Shown: one piece after another, positions 1-10,299 of the stretch
Layout: every line of letters starts with the position of its first letter
Numbering within the stretch: position 1 is the first letter of the stretch
Assembly: GCA_024180945.1 (NCBI GenBank)
Contig: JAKSGN010000001.1
Span: forward strand, 124,001 to 188,000
Origin: Macrophomina tecta
Taxonomy: Eukaryota; Ascomycota; Dothideomycetes; Botryosphaeriales; Botryosphaeriaceae
Direction: 5' to 3'
DNA length: 64,000 nucleotides
Position numbers and translations under genes: made by a program
The notes under the pieces: model-generated
Told to the model about the DNA's origin: nothing
The model's input: the letters and a program-made list of their open reading frames with translations, nothing else
Databases searched by the model: none

Positions 1-1095
1 GCAAACACTCTCTCCAAGGCCAACTTGAAAGGCTCCACCGCAGGACTCAAATACGCCTTCCCAACACCTCGCCTTCTTCACGCGGCAGTCTCAAGCAGAG
101 CGTGCTCACATCTGACCGCGATGCAGCGAGTGACCTGCTTGTCGGGCGGGCGTAGCGTCCACCCTTCCCGCGAGAAAAGTCAGCACACAGGCGCGCCTTA
201 TGAGCATACCACGGGCATGCGCAGGGGCGCCCAGCGTGCAACGGGGAAAAGGGGAGAAAACGAGGGCGAGGCGTGCGAGGGCGGAAGGCTGCTCAGAGCA
301 GCAGCAGCATGGGGGCGGAGGCGCGCACCAGTTTCGGAATGACCATTTTGCATGACACGAGCGCGAGCGTGATCTTAAAAGGGCAGAGAGGGAAGGAGGA
401 GGGAAACGGCGCGTTCGACACGGGGCCCGCCCGGTGGGTACGATGACTGAGTTTTGAGGCGGGCATCTCGTGCACAGCTGAGGAGAAGATGGTGGTGACC
501 CTCCTTGTCATGGTGGGCCGCCGCCGCCCATGTGATGGTGCTCGTGATCACTTTGGCTGCAGTCCCGCCCTCCCGCCTGCGCCCGTTCCTGCAAGCGCTG
601 CGTCATTGCGACCGGACCAGAAGCAGGAACCCGCAGGAAGAGCAGCAGCAAGCGATAGGCCGGCCTGTCTGGGCCTGCCGTCCACTGCAAAAGCAACAAG
701 CGCGGACGCGCACGCCCTGGGGGGCGGTCTTGGGGGCGCGGCACGCGGTGGCTGGCTGCTGCGGACCGCCCCCGCCGGCTGCCCACGCTGCCGGGACTGC
801 AGACGGGGCCAGTGTGCTCGCATGGGGGCAGCTCGTCATGAACACGGGTGATGGGCGCGGAAGACGGTCCGAAAGAGGTAGGGCGCGAGGAGGATAAGAG
901 GGAAAATATGCCATACACACACATACACTACCTACTTACAGCGAGAAATGGTATCTAGATCTCTGGTCTATCTGCTGACGATGATGATTCTGGGCACACT
1001 TCCGCGTGCGCCACCCAAGCGCCGGACTCCATCCAAGGAAAATGATGACAGCTTTCTGTCTTTGTCTAGTCATCTCAAAAGTAAGCGCTCCGCGA
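1..1095. other. No supported gene; 3' flank of NAD kinase
   Basis: GC-rich sequence. Reading frames are open in several directions at once, which is usual for GC-rich fungal spacer, and none shows a recognisable domain or a believable exon structure. It includes the 3' flank of the minus-strand NAD kinase gene. A gene entering from the left edge cannot be excluded. Confidence 0.5.
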
Positions 1096-3105
1096 TCAAA
1101 TGCCCCAGAAGCCGCTCCCTCTCCGCACGGGGCTGCCGTTTCCCGCGCTCGACGTCGCCGCGCTGTACCCCGAATCCCTGCCGGGGTCGTCGTCGTCGAT
1201 GTCGATGTCGAATTTCTCCTCGCCCGCCTCGCCTTTCTCGTCGCCCGCGTCCCAGGCCTTCTGCTGCGCGCCGCGCGTGTTCCAGCGCAGCGTCCGGCCG
1301 AGGCTATCGAACCACTCGGTCGGCCGGCTGAGCACCGTCGGGAAGGGGTACTGCGACGCGGCGATGGTAACGTGGTCGCCCTGTCGCAGCTCCACGCGGC
1401 CCTTGCCGTCAAAGGCACAGTAGGCCGTGGCGCGGCTGTTGCGCGGGACGGCGACGCGGAGGAGCATGCTGTCGTTCAGCAGCATGGGGCGGAAGGAGAG
1501 GGTGTGAGGGCAGATGGGGGTGAGGAGGATGGCAGGGATGTCGGGGTGCACCAGCGAGCCGCCCGCCGAGAGCGAGTAGGCGGTGCTGCCCGTGGGCGTC
1601 GAGAAGATACAGCCGTCGGCTTGCACGATGGTGAGCAGCTCGTTGTCGCCGTAGAGCTCGAGGTTCGAGACGTACGGGCTGGGCCCGCGGTCAATGACCA
1701 GCTCGTTGAGCACCTCGTACTGCTCGGCCTCAAGGTGGGCGGGCGACTCGGGGTCGGAGGCGTCGTGGTTGGGATTAGCGCGGTAGACGGTGCAGGTAAA
1801 GCGCATGCGCAGGTTGACGCGCATGCCTGCATCGCCCATGACGCGCGACAGCTGTCCCTTGTAGCTGTTGAATTCGAAGTTTGTGAGGAAGCCGAGGCTT
1901 CCGAGGCTGAAGGACAGAATGGGCGGCACAATGCGCTGAAACAGCCAGCTCGTGTACAGCACGGTGCCGTCGCCGCCGAGCGTGAGCACCAGGTCGAATT
2001 TCTCGGGCATGGAGAGACAGAGCTCAGGAGTCCAGTAGCGCAGCATGGAGCCGAAGCGCTCGTCCTTGGCCAGCAAGCTCTGCGCATCGAAGCGGCGCGA
2101 GTTGCGCAGCTTGTGGTCGACGTAGACGTTGACGCCGACGTCGCGGCCGTGCCGGGGGGTGGTGAGCAGCCAGTCGGCGAGCTCGCGCGTCAGGTCGACG
2201 AGCTGGTTGTCGCGGGCCTTGGTGACAATCATGACATTCTTGACGGCAATCTTGACGGGCCGGCGCTGCAGCTGCTTCGAGACCTCGCGCACGCCCGTGG
2301 CCGTCTGCAACAGGCGCGAGTGCGACATGCCGTCGTCCTCGCGGATCTCCTCGAGCACCTTGTCGATGTTGACGGCCGCATCGAATTTCTTGTGGAAGAA
2401 GCACGGCGAGGCCAGGGCGGTGATCTTGCTGGCCGTCAGGCACTCGGGATTCAGCGTGAGGTCCGCAATGGCGCCCGAGAGGCGCTTCCGCGAAAGGGCC
2501 GGGCGGGCCTGCTGCTGGTCCTGCTGCTCGCGGTTGTTCTGCAGCAGGCCGTTGATGGACGAGGCGATGGACATGTTGGAAGTGGGCGGCGGGCGGCTGG
2601 CGAGCGCCTTCATGATCGTCTGGCGCGGAACCGAGTCGATGGACACGGCGTTCTTGCGATGTCGGCGCTCGCGGAAGGACTTGTGGGGCCGGTCTTCGTC
2701 TCGCTCGTGGAGGTGTGACGGAGGGGAGAGGCGGGTGGAGGCGGCGACGGGCGTTGGGCACTCGCTGGCGTCTTGTAGGAAGGAGAGCGATGCGGTGGCC
2801 GTCGGGGTTTGTCCGCTTACTTCCAGCGACGGAGATATGAGTGGTGAGGTCGCAGGCTGATCGCCGCCGGCAAGGCTATCTCCGGACGGTGCAGGCCTGG
2901 GGCTCTGGAGTGGGTGGTGGACAGCGGGCGTCGAGACGCTCCTCAGCCGTGCCGCGGGCTTGCGGCGGGGGGAGGGTGAGGGGGACGAGGCGCGGTAGAG
3001 TAGGCCATGGTGGGAGGCGGGATCGCGGCTGGGGTGGGCGAGGGCATCGTGGATGGATAAAGGCTGCTGCGATGCGGAGCCCGGAGAGCTGTCGGCCACG
3101 GCCAT
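1096..3105 (-). CDS. NAD kinase (ATP-NAD kinase), 669 aa
   Basis: Phosphorylates NAD+ (or NADH) to NADP(H) using ATP and so feeds NADPH supply and oxidative-stress defence. The gene is one uninterrupted frame from an ATG at 3105. The catalytic GGDGT motif (in LTLGGDGTVLYTSW) lies near residue 376 and the conserved GSTAYSLSAGG block near residue 510, the two signature motifs of the ATP-NAD kinase superfamily. About 200 N-terminal residues are Ser/Pro/Arg-rich and look disordered, with many possible phosphorylation sites; such extensions are usual in fungal and animal NAD kinases and probably regulatory. The C-terminal tail is acidic (a run of Asp residues), then Gly/Ser-rich. There is no clear mitochondrial presequence, so a cytosolic form is the likeliest reading. 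The long open frame on the opposite strand is a codon-bias shadow. Confidence 0.95.
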   Translation of the reverse strand: MAVADSSPGSASQQPLSIHDALAHPSRDPASHHGLLYRASSPSPSPRRKPAARLRSVSTPAVHHPLQSPRPAPSGDSLAGGDQPATSPLISPSLEVSGQTPTATASLSFLQDASECPTPVAASTRLSPPSHLHERDEDRPHKSFRERRHRKNAVSIDSVPRQTIMKALASRPPPTSNMSIASSINGLLQNNREQQDQQQARPALSRKRLSGAIADLTLNPECLTASKITALASPCFFHKKFDAAVNIDKVLEEIREDDGMSHSRLLQTATGVREVSKQLQRRPVKIAVKNVMIVTKARDNQLVDLTRELADWLLTTPRHGRDVGVNVYVDHKLRNSRRFDAQSLLAKDERFGSMLRYWTPELCLSMPEKFDLVLTLGGDGTVLYTSWLFQRIVPPILSFSLGSLGFLTNFEFNSYKGQLSRVMGDAGMRVNLRMRFTCTVYRANPNHDASDPESPAHLEAEQYEVLNELVIDRGPSPYVSNLELYGDNELLTIVQADGCIFSTPTGSTAYSLSAGGSLVHPDIPAILLTPICPHTLSFRPMLLNDSMLLRVAVPRNSRATAYCAFDGKGRVELRQGDHVTIAASQYPFPTVLSRPTEWFDSLGRTLRWNTRGAQQKAWDAGDEKGEAGEEKFDIDIDDDDPGRDSGYSAATSSAGNGSPVRRGSGFWGI

Positions 3106-5354
3106 TGTGATTACGGATTATGCGCTATTGCCGGCTTTTCCGTTTTCCGCGCTGCGCTGTCTCGCCTCCAATAATGCCCCGAACTTCCGCCTCTGCTTCG
3201 CTCGCTTGCTTCTCTCTCTCTCTATCTCTCTCTCTCTCTCTCTCCCGCCGTCACCGCCGCGGCGCCCTCTGATTCGCGGCCGGCGTGATGCGGCTTGCTG
3301 CTGCTCTTCCTGCACGGCGTGCCTGACGCCTTGCAGTGTGCCTACAGAAGTCGGGGTGCGTGATGCAGGGTGACGCACAGCGACCGATGCAGCCGAGATC
3401 CAGTCCCAGCCGCGGGTGTATTATTAATTCGGATGTCGCACCGAGGTCTGCGCGGAGGGCGGAGTCGAGGCGCGCCGCGGTCGAAAAGGAGTCCTGCTCG
3501 GTCTTCGATGGGGCAAGAGATGAGGGCAAAGGGTACAACAAAGAGTGTACACGAAGGGAAGGGTGGCGGCCTGAAGCTGGAGAGCTGGAGCAACGGACAC
3601 CTCTGCGCCTCTTAACCCATCGCACAACATCTTGCCGGCGAATCGCTGCGGCGCGTGTGGAGACGTCTCATCCATGTGCTGCTCTGTTAAAAGCCGCAAG
3701 GTACTTTGACACCGGACATGCCTCAGGACCGGCGCGCCCCATCTGGCCCCTCGCCCGCCGCCTGCAGGCCCCAAGCTTCGGCCAAGCTTCGACAAAGACC
3801 GGTCGTCTGTCAGAAGTGTTCTCTTTCGGACATGCGAGATGGCTGGCGTTCGAAAGGGGGAGGTGTTGATTCGCTGCACCGCGCCGCTTTGGCGTCGAGC
3901 TCCGCTACTTGAAGGCGGCACGGGAAGGAAGGCGTCACGGTGGCACTCAATCAACCCGCATTCCAGCGTTGCTCAGGGGCCATCACATTCCGGATGCCAG
4001 AGGCGTCTTCCCCGGCGGCTATCGCGTACCAGTCCCAGCTACCAGGACGCTGTGAGACGTCTCAGCCGCATACAGATTCCTGCAACACCACGCCCAGCAC
4101 GGACGATGCCGCTTCAGGCAAGGCAAATCCTCCGACGGCAGCACGTGTCGCCCCCGCGCGCATCCGGCTAAGACGGCTGGGGTCTAGCTGCTGAGACTGC
4201 TCCAGCCGGAGCATCAAACACCATCGTCCAGCTGCGCGATGCGCTGCCTTCTCCTCCCACCCGCACTGGCTTGGCGCGCATGGCAGAGCCGCCCTGTGCC
4301 AATCTTGTTCTCGCCCTCAGCCCACGTTTTGCTGGGCAGCCTCCACATCCACCCGCAAACGCGCGGCAACCGCCCTCGGCTCGGCCGTGGACGAGCCTTT
4401 TGAGGGCGGCCATGTTTGAGGGAGGCCTTCCCCACGGCGCGTATCGGCAGCGCCGCGGTTTCCGTGGGCGATAGCGGGAGAACGGACGAGGCGGTGTGAG
4501 CTGCTATTGCCCGCTCCCGTGTGCCGGCTGAAAATAGCTGGCAATGGACGCTGACGCGTTTCGCATGCGGTCGCAGAAGCCAGCGGTAGCGAGTGCGGGG
4601 TTGCAAGGCCAGCGAGCACAGAGGGTGAAAACGCGGAGAGGCGGAGGAGGATTGGCGGTGCTGCTTAAGTAAACACAAGCGACCGCCCGAACGAGGTTTT
4701 TGGCGAGCAGGCGGTCCACGCTAGCCGCAAGAGGCGCTGCGGCTACGGCTGCGGCTCGCGGCTGCGGCTCAATTACACTGTCGCTGGCACGCGAAAAGGC
4801 AAATCCAGGCCTTGGCGGTTTTTGGTTTATCACGGCTGTTTCCTGCGCGCAATGCGGGAGTCTGCCGTTTGAGTTCTGCGGCATCCCAGGCTCGCCGGGC
4901 GCAGGTGGTGGATGGCGGGTGGAAACGCAGGTGTGCCGCTCGATGCAGCCAACTGACACCAGCAGGGTTTCAGCGCGCCCGCCCTGCCTGCGACTCCGGG
5001 CGCGCCACAGCCATGACGTCGCGCCCGGAGGCGCGTCGCCCAAGACAGCAAGGGACGCGAAAAGCAGCGCGCAATCTGGGTGCAGCAGATCGGGAAGATC
5101 CGCGCAATGATGCGCAGGCTTGGCAGCGGCCTGCTGCTGTGCAGCCGCGACCCCTCCACCTACGTCATCCATCGCGCGACCTTCACGCGCGCGGCAGCTG
5201 CAGCTGTGCATATATTTCCTGCGCACCACCCCCGGCTGTCTGCTCGCCATCAAACAATCTCTCGAAACCATCAGCACCTGCAACTGCCCACTCCTCCTGC
5301 TCTACCACCCACAACCACCACCACCACCACCAACACCAACAAACAACCGCAACC
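3106..5354. other. Intergenic; CT microsatellite and upstream region of the CsbD-like gene
   Basis: No gene supported. A CT-rich microsatellite lies at about 3210-3244, just upstream of the NAD kinase start and probably in its promoter or 5' UTR. The last ~150 bases before 5355 hold the CsbD-like promoter and 5' UTR, including an ACC-rich run near 5310-5340. Several 100-250 codon open frames are present but overlap each other on both strands and have no recognisable content. Confidence 0.5.
5211..5217 (+). promoter_or_regulatory. TATA-like element of the CsbD-like gene
   Basis: TATATTT sits about 140 bases upstream of the ATG at 5355 and is followed by a C/A-rich leader. Position and composition fit a fungal core promoter. 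This is inference from sequence only. Confidence 0.35.
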
Positions 5355-5950
5355 ATGTCCGACAAGAACACCTCCACCCTCCAGTCCTACGTCGACTCTG
5401 CCACCAGCGCAGTCCAGTCGGCCATCGGCTCCGTCACCGGCAACCCTGCCGACAAGGTGCGCAGTTCCCTCCCTCTCCACAGCTCGCTCAGCACCACCAG
5501 CAGCCTCGCTAACACTCCCTGCAGAAGCAAGCCGACGACAAGAAGGCCGAAGCCCAGGCCAAGGACGACCTCTCTCACGCCTCTGCTAAGGCCGGCCCCT
5601 TCACCGTGTCCGCCTCTGGCGTCGCCAAGGATGACCCCAACCGCACCGAGGGCTCCTGGAACCAGACCATCGGCTCGGGCAAGGAGACGCTGGGCAACCT
5701 GATCGGCAATGAGTCCCTCAAGAAGGAGGGTGCCCGCCAGAACCAGGAAGGCAAGGGCCAGGAGGCCCAGGGCCAGCTGAGTGACCTCGGCCAGGGCATC
5801 TCCGACCGCGTTGGCGGCACTGTCGGTGGCGCCATCGCCGGCCTGACTGGCAACGAGAAGGCCAAGGCCGAATACGAGAAGCAGCACGACCAGGGCAAGA
5901 CGGCTCAAAGGGGCGTCGAGGCCGATCTGCAAAAGCAGGCTGACGCTTGA
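5355..5950 (+). CDS. CsbD-like stress protein, 175 aa
   Basis: Two exons, 5355-5456 and 5525-5950, joined in phase 0 across a 68-nt intron (GTGCGC...GCAG). The product is small, hydrophilic and rich in Lys, Glu, Gln, Ala and Gly. It contains GSWNQTIGSGKETLGNLIGN followed by a Gln/Glu-rich amphipathic stretch, as in CsbD-domain proteins; fungal homologues are often annotated as 'mismatched base pair and cruciform DNA recognition protein' (Hmp1-like). An N-terminal amphipathic segment and a C-terminal Gly-rich 'VGGTVGGAIAGLTGN' repeat the same flavour. CsbD proteins are stress-induced; the biochemical role is not settled. No signal peptide or membrane helix is evident. Confidence 0.85.
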
Positions 5951-6765
5951 GCGGGGGCTGAAAGGACAGGCGGCCTTGGGCTGCCGAGCAAGTATGCGGG
6001 ATGCATGCGTGGATGTTTTACTAGTACGATGATTACGATTACGACCTGATGGTTTATACCCTGAAATCAATTTCACTTCGAATCCTTCCAGCTACCGCAT
6101 TTGAGAGTATGACAATGCTTTGATGCCTTGCAAGCCGCGATGATGGAAACAGCTGTTTCTCTCACGCACGCCCTTGTGGAAGGAGGAAGAGGCAGAATCG
6201 ACTGAAGCAAAGGGCAGCGCGTCGGTCTAGCTTATAGCTTCCAAATTATCCATTATGCGGCTACTGGCACGCCAACAGGGAAGAGGGAGCACACGCAGCG
6301 ATGTGCTGTGATTGTGTCAAATGACATTTCCGCCTCAATCGTGCAATGCGAAGGGGGGGCACGGCTCCGTCGACAGCACTTTCGCTAGCGCGGCGAGCCT
6401 GGCCAGGTGGCCCACCGCCTATGATGACGGCTCCCTTGAGTGGATGCCTAAATTGATCTCAAAAACAAGGTACACAACCTTCACCTTTAAACAAAGCATT
6501 TTCATTGGCTGCAGCCCGCCCCCTCCCCAATCAGCAAGCCCGTCTCGACGTCCTCACCGCGGTGGAAAGGGGCGCCGTTGGGCTATCCAACCCGTTCTTC
6601 GACCTCAGTCATGATGAATACCTCTAGCTATTCAATCATCAAGAACGTGTGCCTTTGACTGCGCTTGGCTCTTCGTTTAGGTTGGGATATACTGGGTCTG
6701 AATGGCAAAATTATCATCATCCATCGGCGTAAACACAGGCTTAGGCCTCGAGACAAACTCTCAGC
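5951..6765. other. Intergenic
   Basis: No gene supported. It contains the 3' flank of the CsbD-like gene and, at its right end, merges into the degraded SDR sequence. Confidence 0.5.
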
Positions 6766-7420
6766 TTGCAAAAAACATGCCCCGCCCACATATACCTCGC
6801 AGCGCGGTCTGAAGACAAGGATACTACAGCGGTCCAGCAGATCCAGGTCTCCGACCTAAGTGCCACGCCTATCTCTTTCCTCCCACTCGGCCTCTCCTCT
6901 GTCGTCAGCATCGAAACCGCCGTCAAAGCCTTCCAGTCTTCCCTTCCCGCCTCGAAGTCTCACCAACGGTGCCGGCATCATGATGAAGGTCCCAAGCCTC
7001 CCGGCCGTGGGCTACGACAGCCGTGGGCTACGACAGCCGTGGGCTACGATGTCCACTTCGGCACCAACTACATGGGCCTCGGGCTCCTTACCCAGCTCCT
7101 CCTACACGTCCTCAAGTACACGGCCAAATCAATGAGCCCAGACGTGGGCGCCATTACCGTGCCCTTGGCCTCTGAGTCAATGGCGCCCAACGGACATTTA
7201 CAATTCCGGGGAGCTCAAGACAGAAGCGGCTGCACAGCACACGACCACACGCTATTGCCATTCCAGGATCGCAAATGTGCACTACAAGACAGCCATCGCG
7301 CAGCGATGTAGAGACGTAGTCTTTGTGTCCGCCAACCCAGACATGGTGGTAACGAACTTGCACCAACAACCGACGGCCTCCTTTTTCGAGGCATTCCTTT
7401 GGACGTCGCAATCTGGGCGC
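6766..7420 (+). pseudogene. Degraded short-chain dehydrogenase/reductase (SDR)
   Basis: Pieces of a WW-oxidoreductase/retinol-dehydrogenase-like SDR occur in the right order but in different frames. They are the HIYLAARSEDK strand, the FLPLxLSS..SIETAVKAFQ segment, a GAGIM motif, a VHFGTNYMGLGLLTQLLL segment that matches the usual GTNHLGHxLLT, an ANVHYKTAIAQR block after the catalytic region, and PDMVVTNLHQQ near the usual 'HPG.V.T.L'. The N-terminal TGxxxGIG cofactor loop is absent, the Ser and YxxxK catalytic region cannot be read, and a 16-bp unit is repeated three times inside it. This is a dead gene. Confidence 0.7.
7005..7052 (+). repeat. 16-bp tandem repeat, two full copies plus a partial third
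   Basis: CCGTGGGCTACGACAG occurs at 7005-7020 and 7021-7036. A third copy starting at 7037 diverges after 13 bases. It lies where the SDR 'GYxxxFGTN' segment should be, so it looks like slippage duplication within the pseudogene. Confidence 0.9.
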
Positions 7421-8237
7421 TCGCGGCGCCGGTACAGAGGGGTGCAACAAATTAGTTGCCGGCGGCTGTCAGTCTCCGATGTGCAGCCTTGAGAGTTCTA
7501 CCCTCCAAAGAGCTTGGCAAAGGGTGGGAGCAGGGAGTTGGCGGAGCGGTCGTGGGAGTGCACGCGTGCGGAGCTGGAAACGCATTTTAGAGAGGATGAA
7601 GTGCTTGTACTCAACTGTAGCGCATATCTCGCTCGCGCGAAGAACGCGCCGAATTCCAATTCATCCCAGTCCATTGTGGTCTTTTGTTGATATTATATCA
7701 ACAGCGCCGTTGTAAGGCGAGCCGTAGTACTGAGGAAATAAGCAAGAAAAGTATTGCGGCAGCTACTCACTTTGAACGTTGGGGAAATGCGTGCCAGAAA
7801 ACGTCATCGGCGATGATCTCTTCCTCGGATTCGTGGAGGTGGCTCCGAACAGGCCGAGATGGACGCGGAGGATTGAGCTTGACGCATGCTCGGAGAGGAA
7901 ATGTCTCAGCCGCTATCGATCGTAGGTATGTACCATTACTCGCTTCCCACGTGAACGATAATGATCCCTACGCAGCCACAACGACCGCTTGGTCATCGTC
8001 GTTGCTCTGTCAGCCGTGCCAAGGGATGCGTCAGGCGGGTGTGAGCCGAATCTGATGCTGCGTCACACAGTTGTAGACGGACTACATGCCGAGAGGAGTA
8101 AAGAGTAGGAAACCTGCTCCGCAACAATTTGGAATAGCAGAGTCTGCATGTTGCCTGTAAATCGTATAAAGAGTGCCTCTTCCACTCCAGGTTGAAAAGG
8201 TGCAAGAATCCTCGACCACATACCGGCATCGAACACC
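7421..8237. other. Intergenic; upstream region of the Hsp31-like gene
   Basis: No gene supported. The last ~100 bases carry the promoter of the DJ-1/PfpI gene. Confidence 0.5.
8165..8170 (+). promoter_or_regulatory. TATA box of the Hsp31-like gene
   Basis: TATAAA about 70 bases upstream of the ATG at 8238. Position fits a core promoter. Confidence 0.45.
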
Positions 8238-9069
8238 ATGTCGCCTCCTCGCAAAGCTCTCATCGCCATTACGTCGGCCCATGCGCCTCTGTACCCAGAG
8301 GGCAAAGAGACAGGTGAGTGACGCGGCGTAGTTGAGCCTGAGCAGGTTGGCTGACGCCTGGAAAAGGGCTGTTCATCACGGAAGCTCTGCATCCGTTCAA
8401 GGTCTTCCGTGCGGCGGGCTTCGAAGTCGACCTTGTCTCGGAGACGGGGCATTGGCAGCCTGACTGGCTGAGCGTGCAGAAGGACTGGCTCCCGGAGGAC
8501 GACAGGAAGATCTACGAGGACACAAGCTCCGAGTTCCGTCGCAAGCTCGACAACCTGCTCAAGCCGAGTGACGTGAAGTGGGAAGATGTATGTACACCCG
8601 CCAGGATGCCGCCGTGTACTGCATTGCTGACCGGCCGCAGTACGGCCTCTTCTTCGCGTCGGCCGGCCACGCGTCTCTGATCGACTACCCCACCGCTACC
8701 GGCCTCCAGGCGCTGGCGACCAACATCTACTACAAGAACGCTGGCATCATGTCAGCCGTGTGCCACGGCGGAGCCATCTTCCTCGGGCTGAGCGACCCGG
8801 CGAACAAGGAGCCAATGATCAAGGGCAAGACAGTGACGGGCTTCACCAACCGCGGCGAGGAGGAGGAGGGCATCCTCGACGTAATCAAGAGCTGGGACAA
8901 GCTGACCATCGAGGCGGGGGCAGCGGCGTGCGGCGCGAAGTACGTGGCGCCTCCGGGGCCTTGGGACGCCTTCTCCCTCGTTGATGGCAGAATTGTGACG
9001 GGCGCAAACCCGGCCAGCGCCCACGTGACGGCGGAAAATGCGGTCAAGGCCTTTGATACCCTTGCATAG
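8238..9069 (+). CDS. DJ-1/PfpI family protein, Hsp31-like (glutathione-independent glyoxalase type), 241 aa
   Basis: Three exons, 8238-8313, 8367-8587 and 8641-9069. Both introns are 53 nt with CTGAC branch points and the frame closes exactly. The product belongs to the class I glutamine-amidotransferase-like DJ-1 superfamily. The nucleophile elbow SAVCHGG puts Cys140 beside His141, as in yeast Hsp31 (Cys138/His139), and an EEEE run at 172-175 sits where Hsp31 has its catalytic Glu. Hsp31-type proteins convert methylglyoxal to D-lactate without glutathione and also act as chaperones under oxidative stress; these roles are family knowledge, not seen here. Length matches the ~237-aa family norm. 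The gene is flanked on both sides by broken SDR genes. Confidence 0.92.
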
Positions 9070-9248
9070 GTGCAGTTTCTTTTCTAAGGTGGCTTGCCCG
9101 AGGGCGCCCTGCCTGTACGCGTCTCTGGAGAGTGCTGCGTCTGCTGGGTCAGTGCGTGGTGGGAGATGCAAGCAGACAGATGACGGCCGCGGCGCTAAGC
9201 AGAGCTGGCAACGGCTAGGAATAGTAATATAATTCTTTCGAGACAAAA

Positions 9249-9956
9249 ATGGGCAGAAGCAGGACAATGGTTGCGGTGCGGTGGCCAAGAGCCGGGCGGA
9301 GGATGCGGATGCAAGCCTCTACCTCCACCTCGCCCTGTTTCCGTCCACACTCTTGCCTCTGGCGACCGTCGCATCGCACTCTCCCGCCCTCCTCATCCTG
9401 GCCTCGCGCTCCCAGGAGACCATCGACGCCACCGCCGCCGCCCTCCGCAAGAAGAGCCCCGACGTCGCGCTCTGCAGCGTCGTCGTCGACCTGGGCTCAC
9501 TCGCCTCGGTGCGCAGAGCCGCCGACCAGGTCGTCGCCATGCAGCGCGACGAGGGCATCGCCATCGACGCGCTGATGCTCAACGCCGGCATCATGGCCTG
9601 CCCTTACGGCACGACCGCGGACGGCTTGGAGAGGCAGTTCGGCACCAACCACCTCGGCCACTTCGTCTTCGCCCATCAACACGAATCTTGCGAGGCACAT
9701 CGACATGCAGGGAGATGGCTGGAAGAGTCTGAGCAAGTCGTGCACTGTTGCTGGCTTGGGAGTCGCAGGAGGCTCGTCTGGTTGCTGACACGCGTGTGCT
9801 TTTGCAGTTGAGAGCTTCCAGCACAACGGCAAGTTCTTGAGGGACGCCAAGGTTGCAGAGTTTGACATGGTCGCCGCGTGGGCTCGGAACTCGTACAATG
9901 CCGAGAGGTTGTGGAAGATGAGCGAGGAGATGGTCGGACAGAAGCTTGATTTTTGA
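9249..9956 (+). pseudogene. SDR pseudogene with the catalytic core deleted
   Basis: The readable part begins near 9375 with SPALLILASRSQETIDATAA, then VVVDLGSLASVRRAADQV, LNAGIMACPYGTTADGLERQ and FGTNHLGHFVFA (to ~9672). At that point the sequence jumps, one frame out, to PINTNLARHIDMQGDGWKSL, which belongs near the C-terminal end of this SDR type. The segment holding the catalytic Ser and YxxxK is missing, and so is the N-terminal TGxxxGIG loop. A relic intron ends in TTTTGCAG near 9806 and a normal SDR C-terminus (NAERLWKMSEEMVGQKL) follows up to a stop at 9954. The result is a truncated, internally deleted gene that cannot encode an enzyme. Confidence 0.75.
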
Positions 9957-10299
9957 TCCCAAGTCGGGTTTGTTGCAGGGGCACGAGTAAGTTGGCATAC
10001 TCTGCGCCTGCACTACCGCATATATGAAAGGACGGTATGTTAGCGTCGCTAGCAGTAGTTCTGCATGGCGCGGCGGATATTGTGGCACAGCAAAGCTGAC
10101 CGTGGCACGTGCTAGAGTATCGAGACACGCACTTATGAGCGGAACAATGGCGGAGGAGCCGAAGTCCGAAATAGTAACATGAAGCTTCAACCCTAAAGAA
10201 GTCTACAAGATCGGGCAACTCGGCGGAACGAACGTCGGACATCTCAACATGTAGACAAGAAGGAAAAATTAAACACTGATGCGCATGTCGCGCCGTCAC

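Noticed and set aside
1006..2718. 570-codon + strand open frame
   Set aside because: It is the antisense shadow of NAD kinase; composition follows the reversed codon bias and no family motif appears.
4812..5702. 296-codon + strand open frame overlapping the CsbD-like gene
   Set aside because: Different frame from the CsbD-like exons, reads through their intron and 5' UTR, low-complexity content.
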